A stretch of DNA of 53,973 nucleotides from Salisapilia sapeloensis (GCA_023334545.1 JAADVB010000119.1:1-53973); one strand, 5' to 3'; counted from the first letter of the stretch, positions 1 to 10,236 are shown. Translations and numbers: made by a program. Notes: generated from the letters alone by a model not told the origin.

Positions 1-394
1 ACACCAACTTTATCTCCACCCCCGTCTCCACGGCGCTTAATGAAAACCTCATGCATAGAGTACCTCCGCTTGCACTCCCCATACGTCCATCCACTCACAC
101 CCTCCCATAGCCAGTCTTCCACTACGACTTTAACCAAGAACGCGAATTTCTCGAAATCGCAACATCCGAATTGGCCGACAGAGAACAAGGAGAGAATGTG
201 AAACCGCCGCGGACGTCATCCGAACACGACGAAGCAGAATCTGCCTCGACAACGGTGTTTTTGCATAATACATGTTGCTTGATGTTAAACAGTCTAACTA
301 GCTTTTGCTATCCAACACTTCTTAGGACACGCCAAACAACACTGAAGACGATGAACTCGCAGCAGCCATGGCCAATTCACTTCGAGAATATTAA
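1..394 (+). CDS. 3' end of a spliced gene with a C-terminal UIM-like motif (partial)
   Basis: I read three exon pieces: start of window to 59, 111-254 and 326-394. The introns (60-110, GTACCT...CATAG; 255-325, GTGTTT...CTTAG) keep one frame across both joins and end at the TAA at 392-394. The last exon encodes EDDELAAAMANSLREY, which fits a ubiquitin-interacting motif: an acidic start, Ala and Ser at the conserved positions, and a trailing Glu. The preceding segment is polar and Glu/Ser rich, as in a disordered linker. The catalytic or core part lies left of the window, so the family cannot be named. It could be a deubiquitinase, an endocytic adaptor or another UIM protein. The splice model rests only on frame continuity and GT-AG ends. 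Confidence 0.6.
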
Positions 395-3141
395 TCGAAA
401 GCATATCTTGATGTTGAAAGCATACTTTTTGTTGATGTATTCGTGGGCTCCTACCACAGGGTCGTCTTCTGTCTTCTCTGTAATCAACGCCGCGCGAAGC
501 AGCGGCGTTGGGTGTAGTCAGCCGACCTAACTTCCTAAATAAATAAATGTTGATATATTCGTACGAATTACTTTTGAACTTGATTTCAATATATCAATAG
601 CTTTGTTTCTCGTGACTACTTTCATGGGAATGAGAGCGACTTAACCACCGAATGCAAAGAGTATGCAAACTCCAATGCCGTCGGAAAATGTGTTGACTCT
701 GAAGTATGATACACCTGACCGATGTCTGCGATTCCGGACTGAAAACTTAGTGAGAAGTTAGATTTTAGCTTTTCGCTCGTCGATATCGTTAAGAGGTCCA
801 TCACCAACACCTCGGCACCTGGTCTGTCTGTTGAGTGGTAATACGGCATGTTATGCGTGTCCAATTTGCTCAGCTTACACGAAGTTCGCACACGCTTGAT
901 TGAGTCACGCTTGAAGAGCAGTTTATCACAACCTTCGACTCCAGCCAACGAGCTATTCTAATGCAAGATGCCGTGATGAAATTGTCTGACAGGAAACAAG
1001 CGAGTCCAAATTCTAACACCTTTGTTCACATTACTTCTAGCGAGAAGATATTCCTGCAGGTGAGGGATCGATTCATGGTCATATCGTCTGAGCCATGTAT
1101 GTACACCAATGTCTATACCTCGAATGCGCCTTTGGATGATTGGTATTGGGGGCTATGGAAGTAAACAGTTCAAACTGAGCCCGACTCTCCTTATCCGATG
1201 ATCCGGTTGTCTCCAAGATCATTCACTTAAACTTTGTTGAAAAGATAGTCTTTATCCCTTCCTATAAACGTTCCCAATGTTCGTTACGGTTGTACCGGTG
1301 GGGACTAAGTTGCATGAAATGCCAAGGTTATTGTCTCTTGATTGGGATTTCTTCTCATGATAGATCGCGAAGCTAAGAACCGCTGCTAGTGCAAACGCAA
1401 CCCAGCTAATTTTGACAGTATAGTTGGTACTAACTTCATTGCTGTCATCAACTGTTGCAGCGTTCGGGGTGATCGACTTGCTTTAGCCACTACAGTTTAT
1501 GTCTTTACTTCCTGGGCTATTGTTCGGTCCAACACCGATCGTGCTGTCGCTACCTTGATTGTCACTGTGGGTATTGTCATGGATGTTTGTATTATGGCGC
1601 ACTCGATCCTCCCGGAGCTCTTGTTGAGATCGGAACTCGCAAGTAAGTTTTCAATACCACCGCCGCTCACTCAGCTTAAACTTGCTGCGGCTAATCAATT
1701 AGCTTACAAAATGCTTGCAGCTTCTGTATGGAGTCTCTTTGAGATAATAAGAAATGGACAGGAAAACTTAGCGACGACTTTTGGAATCGTGTGTGATAAA
1801 TTTTCGCCTAGGTTTCTACAAGGACGAGTTGGTTGTGTAAACAAAGGAAGATGAGTTGATAAAACCGTACAGCAACTACATGCTTAGAAGTGAGCCTTTG
1901 GGGTTTGCGAAGTTGTTGTCAAAAAGGTTGATGCTGAAAACCCTTGTCATGTTTCAAGTTCGTGGAAAACCCATCGAAAAGTTGGCGAGGTGCATACTTG
2001 CTACACCTGGAAATTTGCAATATCAAGTGGCGATCTTTTTTACAAACACTTGCCCATTTTGCTCCCTTCGAGGTTCTTGGTAGCATTTGGATGGCATTAA
2101 CCGTCGCCGTTCCCAAATGCATCTTAAACGTCATGATAAGCTTCACTTGAGAAGATGTCTTTTAACATGTTAGATAAATTCTACATGTTATATGCTGTAA
2201 ACTTAGCAGATCATTTGATCCATCCGCATCTACCAATATATCCATAGCTGAACATGCTTGAGAATTTTAGTGTACTAGTGTTTTGGACGCAGCCGTTGCC
2301 CTGAATTGGAACTGTGTCAGTTTCATCCGGAAGTATATTTGTAGCGTTTGGTTTGGTAACTCTTGCCCTCCTTCTCGGTCTTGACATGGAGTTCAAGCTT
2401 GCTAGAGGAAACTAAGAATCGAAAACTCCGTTGCTGTTATCCAGTACTGTCGATTTCTCGCACTGAGCGATGCATTTCAATTTTATCCTCCTTCAGATAC
2501 TTGGTCGTGGTACGCCCATCACTGTCGCCTTTGACACTACTTGGTTCGTCATTGGATCGAGAGAGATAACACAACGTATATCTATCAATTCCTTCATCCC
2601 GGCAATCGGATATGAGTCTTCTGTTGTGGTCACACTTGTCAAAGTACAGCTTGTAAAGATAACTCACGCGATAAATAGGCAGAGCCATCGCGTTTTCTTA
2701 TTCAGTAACCTTAGAAGGCAGCAACAAAATGGAAGTGAGTTCAATGAACTAAACTACCGACTAGAACGATGACTGACCAAGATACCAGCAAACTCTCGTC
2801 TGCAACTAACATTTAGCACCACGGATGGCAGTACTCCTTCGCACAAGCAGGAATCTAGATAAAGGAGCTACGATCAAATACCCTCCACATTTTGCTTTTA
2901 ATCCGTATAAACCCAAGAACACCTACATGTATATGCGTTCAAAAGCAATTTGATGAGCGTACATCCCACTACCGGATGACCCTACAAGATCGACCAGTTC
3001 CACCATCTGCCAACCCATCTCTATTTCCGAAAGGGTACGATAAACTAGCTGTCCATCCATCTACTTCAACTAAACTTCCACCAGCGTTTGTATGCGTTTT
3101 CGTGTTTTTTAGTAAGTAGAAAAGAAACTATGAAACCTGCC
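395..3141. other. Gene-poor interval with decayed ORF fragments
   Basis: No intact recognisable gene is visible in about 2.7 kb. Open stretches exist on the minus strand (622-948 and 2211-2688) and on the plus strand (1390-1854, a hydrophobic run with no credible start). None has a good start, a splice pattern or a family motif. They may be relics of a membrane or secreted protein gene. A strong hairpin lies at 485-510, just downstream of the UIM gene. Confidence 0.5.
485..510. repeat. Perfect 9-bp inverted repeat (hairpin)
   Basis: CAACGCCGC at 485-493 is the exact reverse complement of GCGGCGTTG at 502-510, with an 8-nt loop. It sits about 90 bp after the stop codon of the UIM gene and is GC-rich in an AT-rich stretch. 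It may be a 3' UTR structure. No function can be assigned. Confidence 0.6.
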
Positions 3142-4104
3142 TCACTTGTCCTTCTTCGGAGGTCGGTACGCGCCGACGACAACGGCGTGGTCTCGCTCGT
3201 ACGGCTCTAACGTCAACTGCTCGGCGGGCTTAAACTGCTCTTGCTGCAACTTCTTCACCTCACGCGCAAAGACGGCTTCCGGCGACGCCGTCGAGTCAAT
3301 GCAACTGGCCTTGATCGAAATGACAAAGTGGCCTCCGTTCTTCAAAAAGTAGCCGGCGTTCAAACTCACAATACGCGCCTGGTCTGGCTGAGCAACATCC
3401 GCAAACACCGTGTCGACCATCGGCACGAGCATGCGGTACTTAAGCGGGTGACGCGCATCTTCAATAATCGGTACAACATTGGTACGGCTCTTGGCCATGT
3501 TAATCAAGTCGCGACCCGATCGGTGGGAGAACTCGACGGCGTAGACGGCGCCAGTCGGACCAACAATGTCGGAGACGTGAGACACGGTCGTACCGGACGC
3601 ACCACCGAGGTAGAGCACCTTGCTGCCTGGCGTGATCCAAATGTTGTCGACACCACCCAAGACGGCAGCAGCCAACTTCGATCGGAACGGGTTCCACACA
3701 CGGTATTCGACCTTTTCATTCGTGCCGTCGCCGGACTGGGATGGCACTTCAACCGAAATGCGCTTTTCGCCGTAGACACTCTTGCCTGGCGTCGAGTTGA
3801 GGGTCACAAGCGCGTCTTCCTTGCCACGAGCGATGAAGACACCGGCGTGACGATGCGGCTCAACCATGACCTTTGCGCCACCCTTCATGCCGCCACGTCC
3901 ACCGCCACGTCCACCGCCACGTCCACCGCCACGGCCACCTCGGCCACCACGGTCACCGCCACGGCCACGACCGCCGCCGCGTCCACCGCCACGGCCACCG
4001 CGGTCACCACCGCGTCCACCACGGCCTCCGCGTCCACCGCCACGGCCACCACGGTCACCGCCGCGTCCACCTCGTCCTCCACCTCGCATTCCTCGACCAG
4101 ACAT
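3142..4104 (-). CDS. FBL: Fibrillarin, box C/D snoRNP 2'-O-methyltransferase
   Basis: This single-exon gene encodes 320 aa. Residues 1 to about 73 form a glycine-arginine-rich domain of [10 protein letters not shown] repeats, typical of nucleolar fibrillarin. The rest is the AdoMet-dependent methyltransferase fold. The SAM-binding stretch [17 protein letters not shown], then [12 protein letters not shown], and the C-terminal [13 protein letters not shown] are all near-universal in fibrillarins. The protein methylates rRNA ribose 2'-OH groups, guided by box C/D snoRNAs in the nucleolus. The ATG at 4102-4104 starts directly with the MSGRG repeat, as in other eukaryotes. The length matches the family. 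Long ORFs on the opposite strand are by-products of the GC-rich repeat. The gene is divergent from the oxygenase gene starting at 4269. Confidence 0.96.
   Translation of the reverse strand: MSGRGMRGGGRGGRGGDRGGRGGGRGGRGGRGGDRGGRGGGRGGGRGRGGDRGGRGGRGGGRGGGRGGGRGGMKGGAKVMVEPHRHAGVFIARGKEDALVTLNSTPGKSVYGEKRISVEVPSQSGDGTNEKVEYRVWNPFRSKLAAAVLGGVDNIWITPGSKVLYLGGASGTTVSHVSDIVGPTGAVYAVEFSHRSGRDLINMAKSRTNVVPIIEDARHPLKYRMLVPMVDTVFADVAQPDQARIVSLNAGYFLKNGGHFVISIKASCIDSTASPEAVFAREVKKLQQEQFKPAEQLTLEPYERDHAVVVGAYRPPKKDK
3885..4101 (-). repeat. GC-rich degenerate minisatellite encoding the GAR domain
   Basis: This is a tandem array of roughly 9-15 nt units encoding RGG, GGRGG and RGGDRGG inside the fibrillarin gene. 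Alternating codons for Gly and Arg make the other frames open, which explains several long spurious ORFs on both strands. Confidence 0.8.
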
Positions 4105-4268
4105 GATCTATAAAAGTATGAAAATGACACACTTTGAACTGTTGGATGGTGCGTCCCGAGCCAATTGTTTCTAACGACTTTAGTAGCTACGTAACTGATA
4201 GTCGGCATAGTCAGATTCTGATTATAAGGGGGATGGGGATTTGCTTACTTTCAAATTAGCTCGAGCAA

Positions 4269-5240
4269 ATGCTTGTACCAGAGATTGATATCAGTGCGTT
4301 TCTAGATAGCACTTGTTCTTCGAGTGAACGAGATGTTGTCGCGAAACTCGTGGCGAAAGCTTGTCGGGAAGTCGGGTTTCTCGTGATTACCAATCACGGG
4401 ATACCGAGTGAGACGATCGAGACGGCATTTGCTGCGGCAAAAGAGTACTTTGATATGTCGGAAGATGAGAAGAAGAAGATTCCGATGACACCAACGTACC
4501 CGTATGGGTATGAAATGGGAGAAATTTTGTCCAAATCACGAGATCCGAGTAATCAGCAAGAGCCTCAGAAAGATGCAAAAGAAACTTTTCAGATCTGTCT
4601 AGGACCGGTAGGCAAGTCACCCAAGCTCGAACCACAATGGCCTGCTCTCCCCACGTCATTCCGACCTGCCATGGCAACTTACTATCGTGCAGTCGAGTCT
4701 CTCGCTTCTGTCATGATGCAAATCTTTGCTACTGCACTCGACTTGAGTCCAGATTTCTTTAACGACAAAATCGATGAGCACATGTCTGCTCTGCGTATCC
4801 TGAACTACCCTCACCAGGACCATGTAGCAGGCATGGAGCAACTGAGAGCTTCTCCCCACACGGACTATGGGAGTTTGACCATCCTGGCTGTGGACGATGC
4901 TCCTGGCGGCCTCCAAGTAATGGATCAAGGCGGACAGTGGCAGGATGTGAAACCACCAGTAAACTCGTTTGTGGTGAACCTGGGTGACTTGATGCAACGC
5001 TGGACGAACGACGTCTGGCGCTCGACGTTACACCGTGTGGTGAACCCGCCGGAAGCTGCCATGAAGACCGGTGCGAGTAATCGTCGCCAGTCCATCGCGT
5101 TTTTCCACAATATCAACCATGATGCTGTCGTGGAATGCATCCCGAGCTGTCAATCAAAGGATAATCCACCCAAGTACACTCCGATACTTGCCGGTGAACA
5201 TCTTATGATGAAGCATTCAGCTGCACAAGGCTACAAGTGA
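4269..5240 (+). CDS. 2-oxoglutarate/Fe(II)-dependent oxygenase (isopenicillin-N-synthase-like)
   Basis: The product is 323 aa in a single exon. The N-terminal part (EIDISAFLD ... REVGFLVITNHGI) is the DIOX_N domain of the plant and fungal 2OG oxygenase family. The C-terminal jelly roll carries the iron triad H197-x-D199 (SPHTDYGSLTIL) and H255 (STLHRVVNP), plus R273-x-S275 for 2-oxoglutarate. All key residues are present, so it is probably active. The substrate cannot be read from sequence; relatives act on small molecules such as hormones, alkaloids and beta-lactam precursors. There is no signal peptide, so it is probably cytosolic. A TTTTTCTTTTCTTTT tract follows the stop by about 13 nt. 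The gene is convergent with NAA20, whose stop is at 5299. Confidence 0.9.
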   Translation: MLVPEIDISAFLDSTCSSSERDVVAKLVAKACREVGFLVITNHGIPSETIETAFAAAKEYFDMSEDEKKKIPMTPTYPYGYEMGEILSKSRDPSNQQEPQKDAKETFQICLGPVGKSPKLEPQWPALPTSFRPAMATYYRAVESLASVMMQIFATALDLSPDFFNDKIDEHMSALRILNYPHQDHVAGMEQLRASPHTDYGSLTILAVDDAPGGLQVMDQGGQWQDVKPPVNSFVVNLGDLMQRWTNDVWRSTLHRVVNPPEAAMKTGASNRRQSIAFFHNINHDAVVECIPSCQSKDNPPKYTPILAGEHLMMKHSAAQGYK

Positions 5241-5298
5241 TGACAGCAAGCATTCTTTTTCTTTTCTTTTAATCTCAATGACTCTTTGGTATTCCAAT

Positions 5299-5989
5299 CT
5301 AAAGTTGATCTGGTGTCACTGGATGCGGAAGTGGTATAATCGACTTTTTCTCGACGTCTCGAGGCAACGCTTTCCGCATATCTACGGACAAATGTATAAG
5401 ACGATATAATCAGCAAGGTGGAAGTTGGCATGTACCGAAAGCGTCCTCTCCATCCGACTCACTGCTATAGTACTCTAGTACACGTCGGTAGACAGAGTAG
5501 CCGAGATTCTCGTACATGCCGATTGCGAGGTCGTTGGAGACTCGAACGAACAAGTCGACAAAGTAGCCGTCGTAGAGATCGGTGGAGACGTTTTCGAGGT
5601 GATCCATGAGTCGCCGAGCAACACCTAGGCGACGGAACTCGGGAGCTACGGTTACTGCTGTCACGTGTCCATGCCAGTCTTCTCCGAATCCCTCTGCTTT
5701 GCCCATAACTATACATAAATCGTTATTATGTTATCTTTGTAGTATTATTGAAGAAATATACTGTAGCCCATCATCTTGCCATTCGGGTCTTCCTGCACGA
5801 CAAAGTAGTCGGGCCATTTCGAGAGGTATTGGAGGTAGAAGGCGTTATTAAACTAATGGTGATGGATAAGGAGGTGAGAACGGATAGACGTTCGATACAT
5901 AAGTGTCATACCGTCTCGGTCAAGACATCCAAGTTCACGTTGTTAAACTTGAACAAGTCATCACAGCAGAACTTCCTCGTAGTCGTCAT
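5299..5989 (-). CDS. NAA20: N-terminal acetyltransferase NatB catalytic subunit (NAA20)
   Basis: Four exons join in frame to give 174 aa: 5912-5989, 5762-5852, 5436-5708 and 5299-5381. The introns are 59, 53 and 54 nt, all GT-AG. The product matches the family along its length: MTTTRKFCCDDLFKFNNVNL at the start, YLQYLSKWPDYFVV, GYIMGKAEG, then the acetyl-CoA loop VAPEFRRLGVARRLM, FVDLFVRVSN and GYSVYRRVLEYY, ending MRKALPRDVEKKS...PLPHPV. Human NAA20 is about 178 aa. NatB acetylates N-termini beginning Met-Asp/Glu/Asn/Gln on the ribosome, with an NAA25 partner not present here. The longest plain ORF covers only the third exon read through into the last intron. The gene is divergent from the SET gene, about 150 bp apart. 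Confidence 0.95.
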
Positions 5990-6142
5990 CTCTGCGTCCG
6001 AATGAGCGGATCCTGCGATCGATCGAATTAGCTTGTCAAAGTGCTTTGCAACGACTGGATCATTTATATGATACTTTTATTATAAAACGACATGCTTTGC
6101 TATATTCGTGCAACTTATTAGACAGAGCCGAAACAAATTAAG

Positions 6143-6610
6143 ATGCTTTATGCGGAGGAAGACTCGGCCAAGTTACAGCTTTATTACCTTTTGCATGCGA
6201 AACCGAAACAATATGGAGTGCAAATGAAACCCTCCTCGATTCCCAATGCCGGTCTTGGTTTATTCACAACAAAATCTTTTGCAAAAGGGGAGTTAGTATG
6301 TGAATATATGGGCATCCCATACACTAGCTTGGAAGCTCTACATCTCCCGGACAAGACGTATTTAATGCGTCTAGGCGATGGCAAGTTCATTGACGCATTG
6401 CATGCCCCTCAGGTATATGCTCGATACATTAATGACTGCAGGAGTCGAGCACCTGGTCACAATGTTCGATTCGTCAAAATTCCGAGAGACGAAAAAGCAA
6501 ACGTGATCGCTCTTCGAGACATATCCGCCGGTGAAGAGCTATTCGTGGACTATGGAAAGCTCTATTGGCTAGCATACAACCTGATGCATCCAGAAGCTCC
6601 AGTTCGATAG
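6143..6610 (+). CDS. Stand-alone SET-domain protein (putative protein lysine methyltransferase)
   Basis: The product is 155 aa in a single exon and almost entirely a SET domain. GLGLFTTKSFAKGELVCEYMG is the opening strand motif. ARYINDCRSR replaces the usual NHSC with NDC. ANVIALRDISAGEELFVDYG is the closing motif with the catalytic-site Tyr. No pre-SET cysteines, PHD or other domain is present, so the target could be a histone or another protein. The NDC variant and the short length are unusual but do not remove the fold. The gene shares a short divergent promoter with NAA20. Confidence 0.8.
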   Translation: MLYAEEDSAKLQLYYLLHAKPKQYGVQMKPSSIPNAGLGLFTTKSFAKGELVCEYMGIPYTSLEALHLPDKTYLMRLGDGKFIDALHAPQVYARYINDCRSRAPGHNVRFVKIPRDEKANVIALRDISAGEELFVDYGKLYWLAYNLMHPEAPVR

Positions 6611-6867
6611 TACTAAAACAGCGCAATAGACACATTTTACACATCTAAATCGTCCTCTCATTCTCCTTTATCCAATCGTCCGAAGGCACCGAACGCCACA
6701 TACTCTTTCCGATCGATGTCCAAGTCCCACTCGTTTCCATTAAAGTAAGCTCAACCGATACAGTATTAAATAATTATAAAGTTTAATAAAAATAGTTAGT
6801 AGTACAAGAGAACGACGAGATGCGCTTCCAACATCAAAGTATCGATTTCTAAATGCTTAATTACTGC
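6611..6867. other. Short intergenic stretch with an exon-like minus-strand segment
   Basis: On the minus strand, 6749 to 6658 reads as YFNGNEWDLDIDRKEYVAFG followed by AFGRLDKGE and a TGA, with an AG just upstream of the segment. It looks like a terminal exon, but no matching upstream exon fits before the stop of the riboflavin gene at 6868. It may be a relic or part of an unrecognised small gene. Confidence 0.3.
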
Positions 6868-7971
6868 CTAGTTGGTCTTTCGAAGCTGTTGGCTAGATGC
6901 AACGTCAAGTGCAAAGCCGTCCGTGCCGAATGAAAGTGCTTCTTCCGCATGGAGCAGCTGGAGGGACTGTGCACCAAGGTCTTTCGCCACTTGTGTCGCC
7001 AATCCGAACAGACTTTGCGCTGCCATGAGCTCTCCACTTAGAGCAGTCATGCGCTTACTACCTTGCGCAAACAAGAGGATGCCATGTCCATGCTGGGTGA
7101 TCGTTTGCTGGGCCCATTGAGCCTGTACAAATACTTGTGTCTGTCCCTTGCATCCGTCCGTCTCGTTCGAGATGAAGAGCGGCACATTACCTTGATGGAC
7201 GTCGCCATAGACGAAAGCTTCAAACGTGATACCACTGTCTCCCAAAGACGTGTCGTACTGGACAGACGTGAAGGTACCGAGTGGTGTAACTGCCTTGGAC
7301 GTGGTCTTGACACGCTGGATGAGAGATTCCGTTCGTACTCGATAGCGGATCAAGTCGGAGATGGTGATGAGAGGCAGATGATGCTCCTTGGCAAATTGCT
7401 GTAGCTGTGGTCGACGCATCATGACACCATCGTCGTCATTAATTTCACAGATGTATCCGACTGGTGCAGCGCCAGCTAGTTTGGCAAGGTCGACGGCAGC
7501 CTCCGTATGCCCCGATCGTGTGAGTACACCTCCTGGCTGTGCTTTTAATGGAAAGACATGGCCTGGTCGGTTTAGGTCGGATGGATTGGTGGACGGATCT
7601 GCAAGTGCCTTGATGGTACGAGCTCGGTCGGCAGCAGAGACACCACTGGTGTTACCAGGACGCAGGTCTACTGTGACCGTGAATTGACACTGATGCGTCT
7701 CTCCATTGTTTTCATCATTGACCATAAGCGGCAGTTGCAATGCTTCGAGTCGATCTGGAAGTGCTGGGGCACATACGATACCAGTAGAATGACGGATGAG
7801 GAATGCCATGGCTTGCGGCGTAACAAACTCTGCAGCACCGATTAAGTCGCCTTCATTCTCTCGATCCTCATTGTCCATCACGACAGCGAGTCCACCATTG
7901 CGTATCGTTTCAATGGCTTGTTCGATCGTATCTGGACCAGAGTTGATGAGTCCATTGACGGAAGTGGACAT
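6868..7971 (-). CDS. 3,4-dihydroxy-2-butanone-4-phosphate synthase with a degenerate GTP cyclohydrolase II-like domain
   Basis: The product is 367 aa from the first in-frame ATG (7969-7971); the open frame upstream has no ATG. The N-terminal half is RibB, with the DNEDRENEGDLI motif at residues 33-44 and GHVFPLKAQPGGVLTRSGHT further on. This enzyme converts ribulose 5-phosphate to the four-carbon precursor of riboflavin. The C-terminal about 150 residues align in position with GTP cyclohydrolase II of RibBA fusions (SIGNAL-like segments ISDLIRYRV and FEAFVYGDVHQGNVPLFISNE). They lack the zinc-binding cysteine cluster and the catalytic region, so that half is probably inactive. A separate GTP cyclohydrolase II would be needed elsewhere. 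Divergent from the FMC1-like gene. Confidence 0.88.
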   Translation of the reverse strand: MSTSVNGLINSGPDTIEQAIETIRNGGLAVVMDNEDRENEGDLIGAAEFVTPQAMAFLIRHSTGIVCAPALPDRLEALQLPLMVNDENNGETHQCQFTVTVDLRPGNTSGVSAADRARTIKALADPSTNPSDLNRPGHVFPLKAQPGGVLTRSGHTEAAVDLAKLAGAAPVGYICEINDDDGVMMRRPQLQQFAKEHHLPLITISDLIRYRVRTESLIQRVKTTSKAVTPLGTFTSVQYDTSLGDSGITFEAFVYGDVHQGNVPLFISNETDGCKGQTQVFVQAQWAQQTITQHGHGILLFAQGSKRMTALSGELMAAQSLFGLATQVAKDLGAQSLQLLHAEEALSFGTDGFALDVASSQQLRKTN

Positions 7972-8153
7972 AGTAGGTAGGAGATTGTAGATAAATGAAC
8001 TTGTGTTCGACAGAGTGAGGACACGAGGAACGAATGTCTGTGGCTTCCAATCACATCCGCAGATTGACTGACAGTCACTATTGCTTACGAATCTCTGATG
8101 CAAGTTTATCGGACAGGGATAATTATATCTATTGATTATACAATCACGTATAA

Positions 8154-8708
8154 ATGGCGAGAGGAGCGCGAGTTGGAGCGAAGAGCGATGCGATCAAGAC
8201 GCTGCGTGCGTTGCTTAAAGTAGCTCGTGAACGCAGCTCCAGTGAGCAGTTGAAAGAATGCTCGTTTTCCCAGCACATCCTTGCAACGGTAGTTTTTGCT
8301 ATCATGAAAGAATGACGTGGCGGAGACTAATTTCGCGAATATCATCTAGTATCGCGCGAGGCAACACGAGACGGATAAGAGCAAGATCAAGGCGTACAGG
8401 CAAGAAGCAACGGATACGCTCATGTTGCTGAAAGGCGTTGAAGAGCAAAAGGTACATAGAATACAACTAGTACCGTAGTCGTACCATCTAACATCTTTTG
8501 ATACTAGTATCTCTGGTCGTTGGATGCTGGTGTCGAGCGCAAGTTCAGTACTGGTGAAATCGTCGACAAGTCTGCTCATCGTGTCGGACTGGACATGCCA
8601 GAAACGTATGCTGAAGAAGAAGAACGTCGCAAGCGAGAGTTGGCGGAGAAATACATTGCTGAAAAGAAAGAAAAGCAAGCAAAGGAGCAATTGAAAAGCT
8701 CGGCGTAA
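8154..8708 (+). CDS. FMC1-like mitochondrial protein (probable ATP synthase assembly factor)
   Basis: Three exons (8154-8288, 8350-8451, 8508-8708) join in phase 0 with introns of 61 and 56 nt and give 145 aa. The protein is small, basic and helical. The pattern ALLKVARE ... YRQEATDTLMLLKGVEEQKYLW ... EIVDKSAHRVGLDMPETY matches the order of elements in FMC1/C7orf55 proteins, including the VGLxxP box. A lysine-glutamate-rich helix ends the protein. FMC1 proteins help assemble mitochondrial F1 ATPase. Only the last exon is visible as a simple ORF. It is convergent with the Sds3-like gene (35 bp apart). The assignment is by pattern, not by search. Confidence 0.65.
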
Positions 8709-8743
8709 GCAAAAGAAAAGAGAAAGACAATTTGTTTGTCGTG

Positions 8744-9936
8744 TTATTTCCAGCTACCATCCATCGGGTCATCCATGTCCATACTACCCACAGCCACTTC
8801 CTCCACTTCATCGTTATCCGGGATCAACGGACTCCACAGCCGAATCTTGCCTTGTCGTAAATCGCTGATAACAAGTCGGAAATACTTGCCTCGTTCCGAA
8901 AGCACATACGCTTCCGTCGTGGTCACACTAACCAGAATCGCTGTCACCTGCTTCCCACTGTTCACATACAGCACGCGTACTTCATCTCCTTCTTCCAGTA
9001 TCCAGTCGCCATACAGCAACTTGCCTCGGTGGTATCGTACCACACTGGGTGCTATATCACAGATACAGATTACGTTTTCATAATTGCAAATGTGCAAAAG
9101 AAACATACCGGTGGAAGTCGCGTGGTCTTTGCAATGACGTTTGGCATGCTCAAACGCGTTCGTAAGTTGCTCCAGATCTTCATTCACTTCTGATTCGGCC
9201 AAATTGTTATCTAGAGATTGCGCCATGTAGCCAGAACTTTTCTTTTTCTTCTGTGGTGTGTCCAAAGCCGAGTACGAACTGTCGCTTGCTGGACCATTTT
9301 TATGGCGTGTACTACGAGTTTTACGCGTCGTCTTGCGTGCTATTCCAAAGCAAAGTGAGTCCACATGGATGCATGTGTGTTGAAAAGATGCTGATTTGTA
9401 TCCAATACAAAAAGCAAGTGAAGACGGAACGTACCGGCCAAAGACGTTGTCGTCGTCTTCCCCTGGGCTTCACTTAGATATTCGATCTCCTGCTCGATTT
9501 CATCCAACATGTCTTGCCGCAATTTCTCACAATTCAGCATGCATTCACTTCGTGCCTCGTCACACTCATAATCAAAAATGACGTTGGAAGTATGATGCAT
9601 GTACTCCTCCTGCTCCTTTGCAAGCGCTAATCGGTCCTCCCGTTCCTGTTGCAGCGCAAGCAGGCGAGGCGCCAAGTCTGGATGGGATTCATCTTGCACT
9701 GCCGACCGGGCACGCTCGAGGTATTGTCGCTGTATTTCAAGCCGCTTGCGCCGGTGCTCACGCTGTAAAGCTACTGTACTATTGCTGATATGAGGGGGAT
9801 TGCCCGACATGCTTTGCTGCTCCTTGGAGCCATTAGCAGAGACCTCAGTCTGCTGCTCCGATTGCGTACTATCCGACGTCGGCAACGACGACGACTCCAT
9901 GGATGGAGCTGGTCGAGCCACCATTGGCGTAGACAT
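8744..9936 (-). CDS. Sds3/BRMS1-like protein A (putative Sin3 histone deacetylase complex subunit)
   Basis: Three exons (9435-9936, 9109-9339, 8744-9051; introns 95 and 57 nt) give 346 aa. The Ser/Gln-rich N-terminus is followed by a long Arg/Glu coiled coil (ALQREHRRKRLEIQRQYLER ... LRQDMLDEIEQEIEYLSE) like the Sds3 dimerisation region. Then comes a basic stretch with RKTTRKTRSTRHK and KKKK. The C-terminus (EEGDEVRVLYVNSGKQVTAI ... LRQGKIRLW) resembles the small beta-barrel capping domain of Sds3 proteins. If so, it would act in a nuclear corepressor complex. A second protein of the same layout is encoded at 13485-14591. An alternative is another nuclear coiled-coil/Tudor protein. It diverges from SDHAF2. 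Confidence 0.55.
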
Positions 9937-10236
9937 GCTCCCTATTACTTAATTGAATACCTGATAGAGGACAGAGCTCGCGGTCAAGTGCCAGTCGAAT
10001 GTCGATCGCTGGAAGCGTTTCTACTGACCGAGGTACTGAACTTTGTAAGTGGATCCGCGTCCGCTCCAGCGCAAGTGCGATTGGGTAATCGATGACGAAT
10101 CAGACATGCAATCTAGTGGACGAGTGGGCGTACTGGTCGAGATTAAAATATTGATATCTAATACATTTTTCAGGTTTAAACGAGGCTTTTATTGTGAAAA
10201 GGTAACGTACCAGCATGTGGACACAAGTGAGAAAAA

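Noticed and set aside
2211-2772. Overlapping ORFs on both strands between 2211 and 2772
   Set aside because: Both strands are equally open, none has splice or motif support; treated as decayed or chance.
3241-4174. Long plus-strand ORFs opposite fibrillarin (290, 102 and 77 aa; His/Arg/Pro or Thr/Ala rich)
   Set aside because: They are the antisense and shifted-frame readings of the GC-rich glycine-arginine repeat; no start context or motif.
8744-9936. Reading the first Sds3-like gene as SGF29 (SAGA complex)
   Set aside because: The C-terminal beta module is too short for the double Tudor of SGF29 and lacks its aromatic cage pattern; the coiled-coil layout fits Sds3 better.
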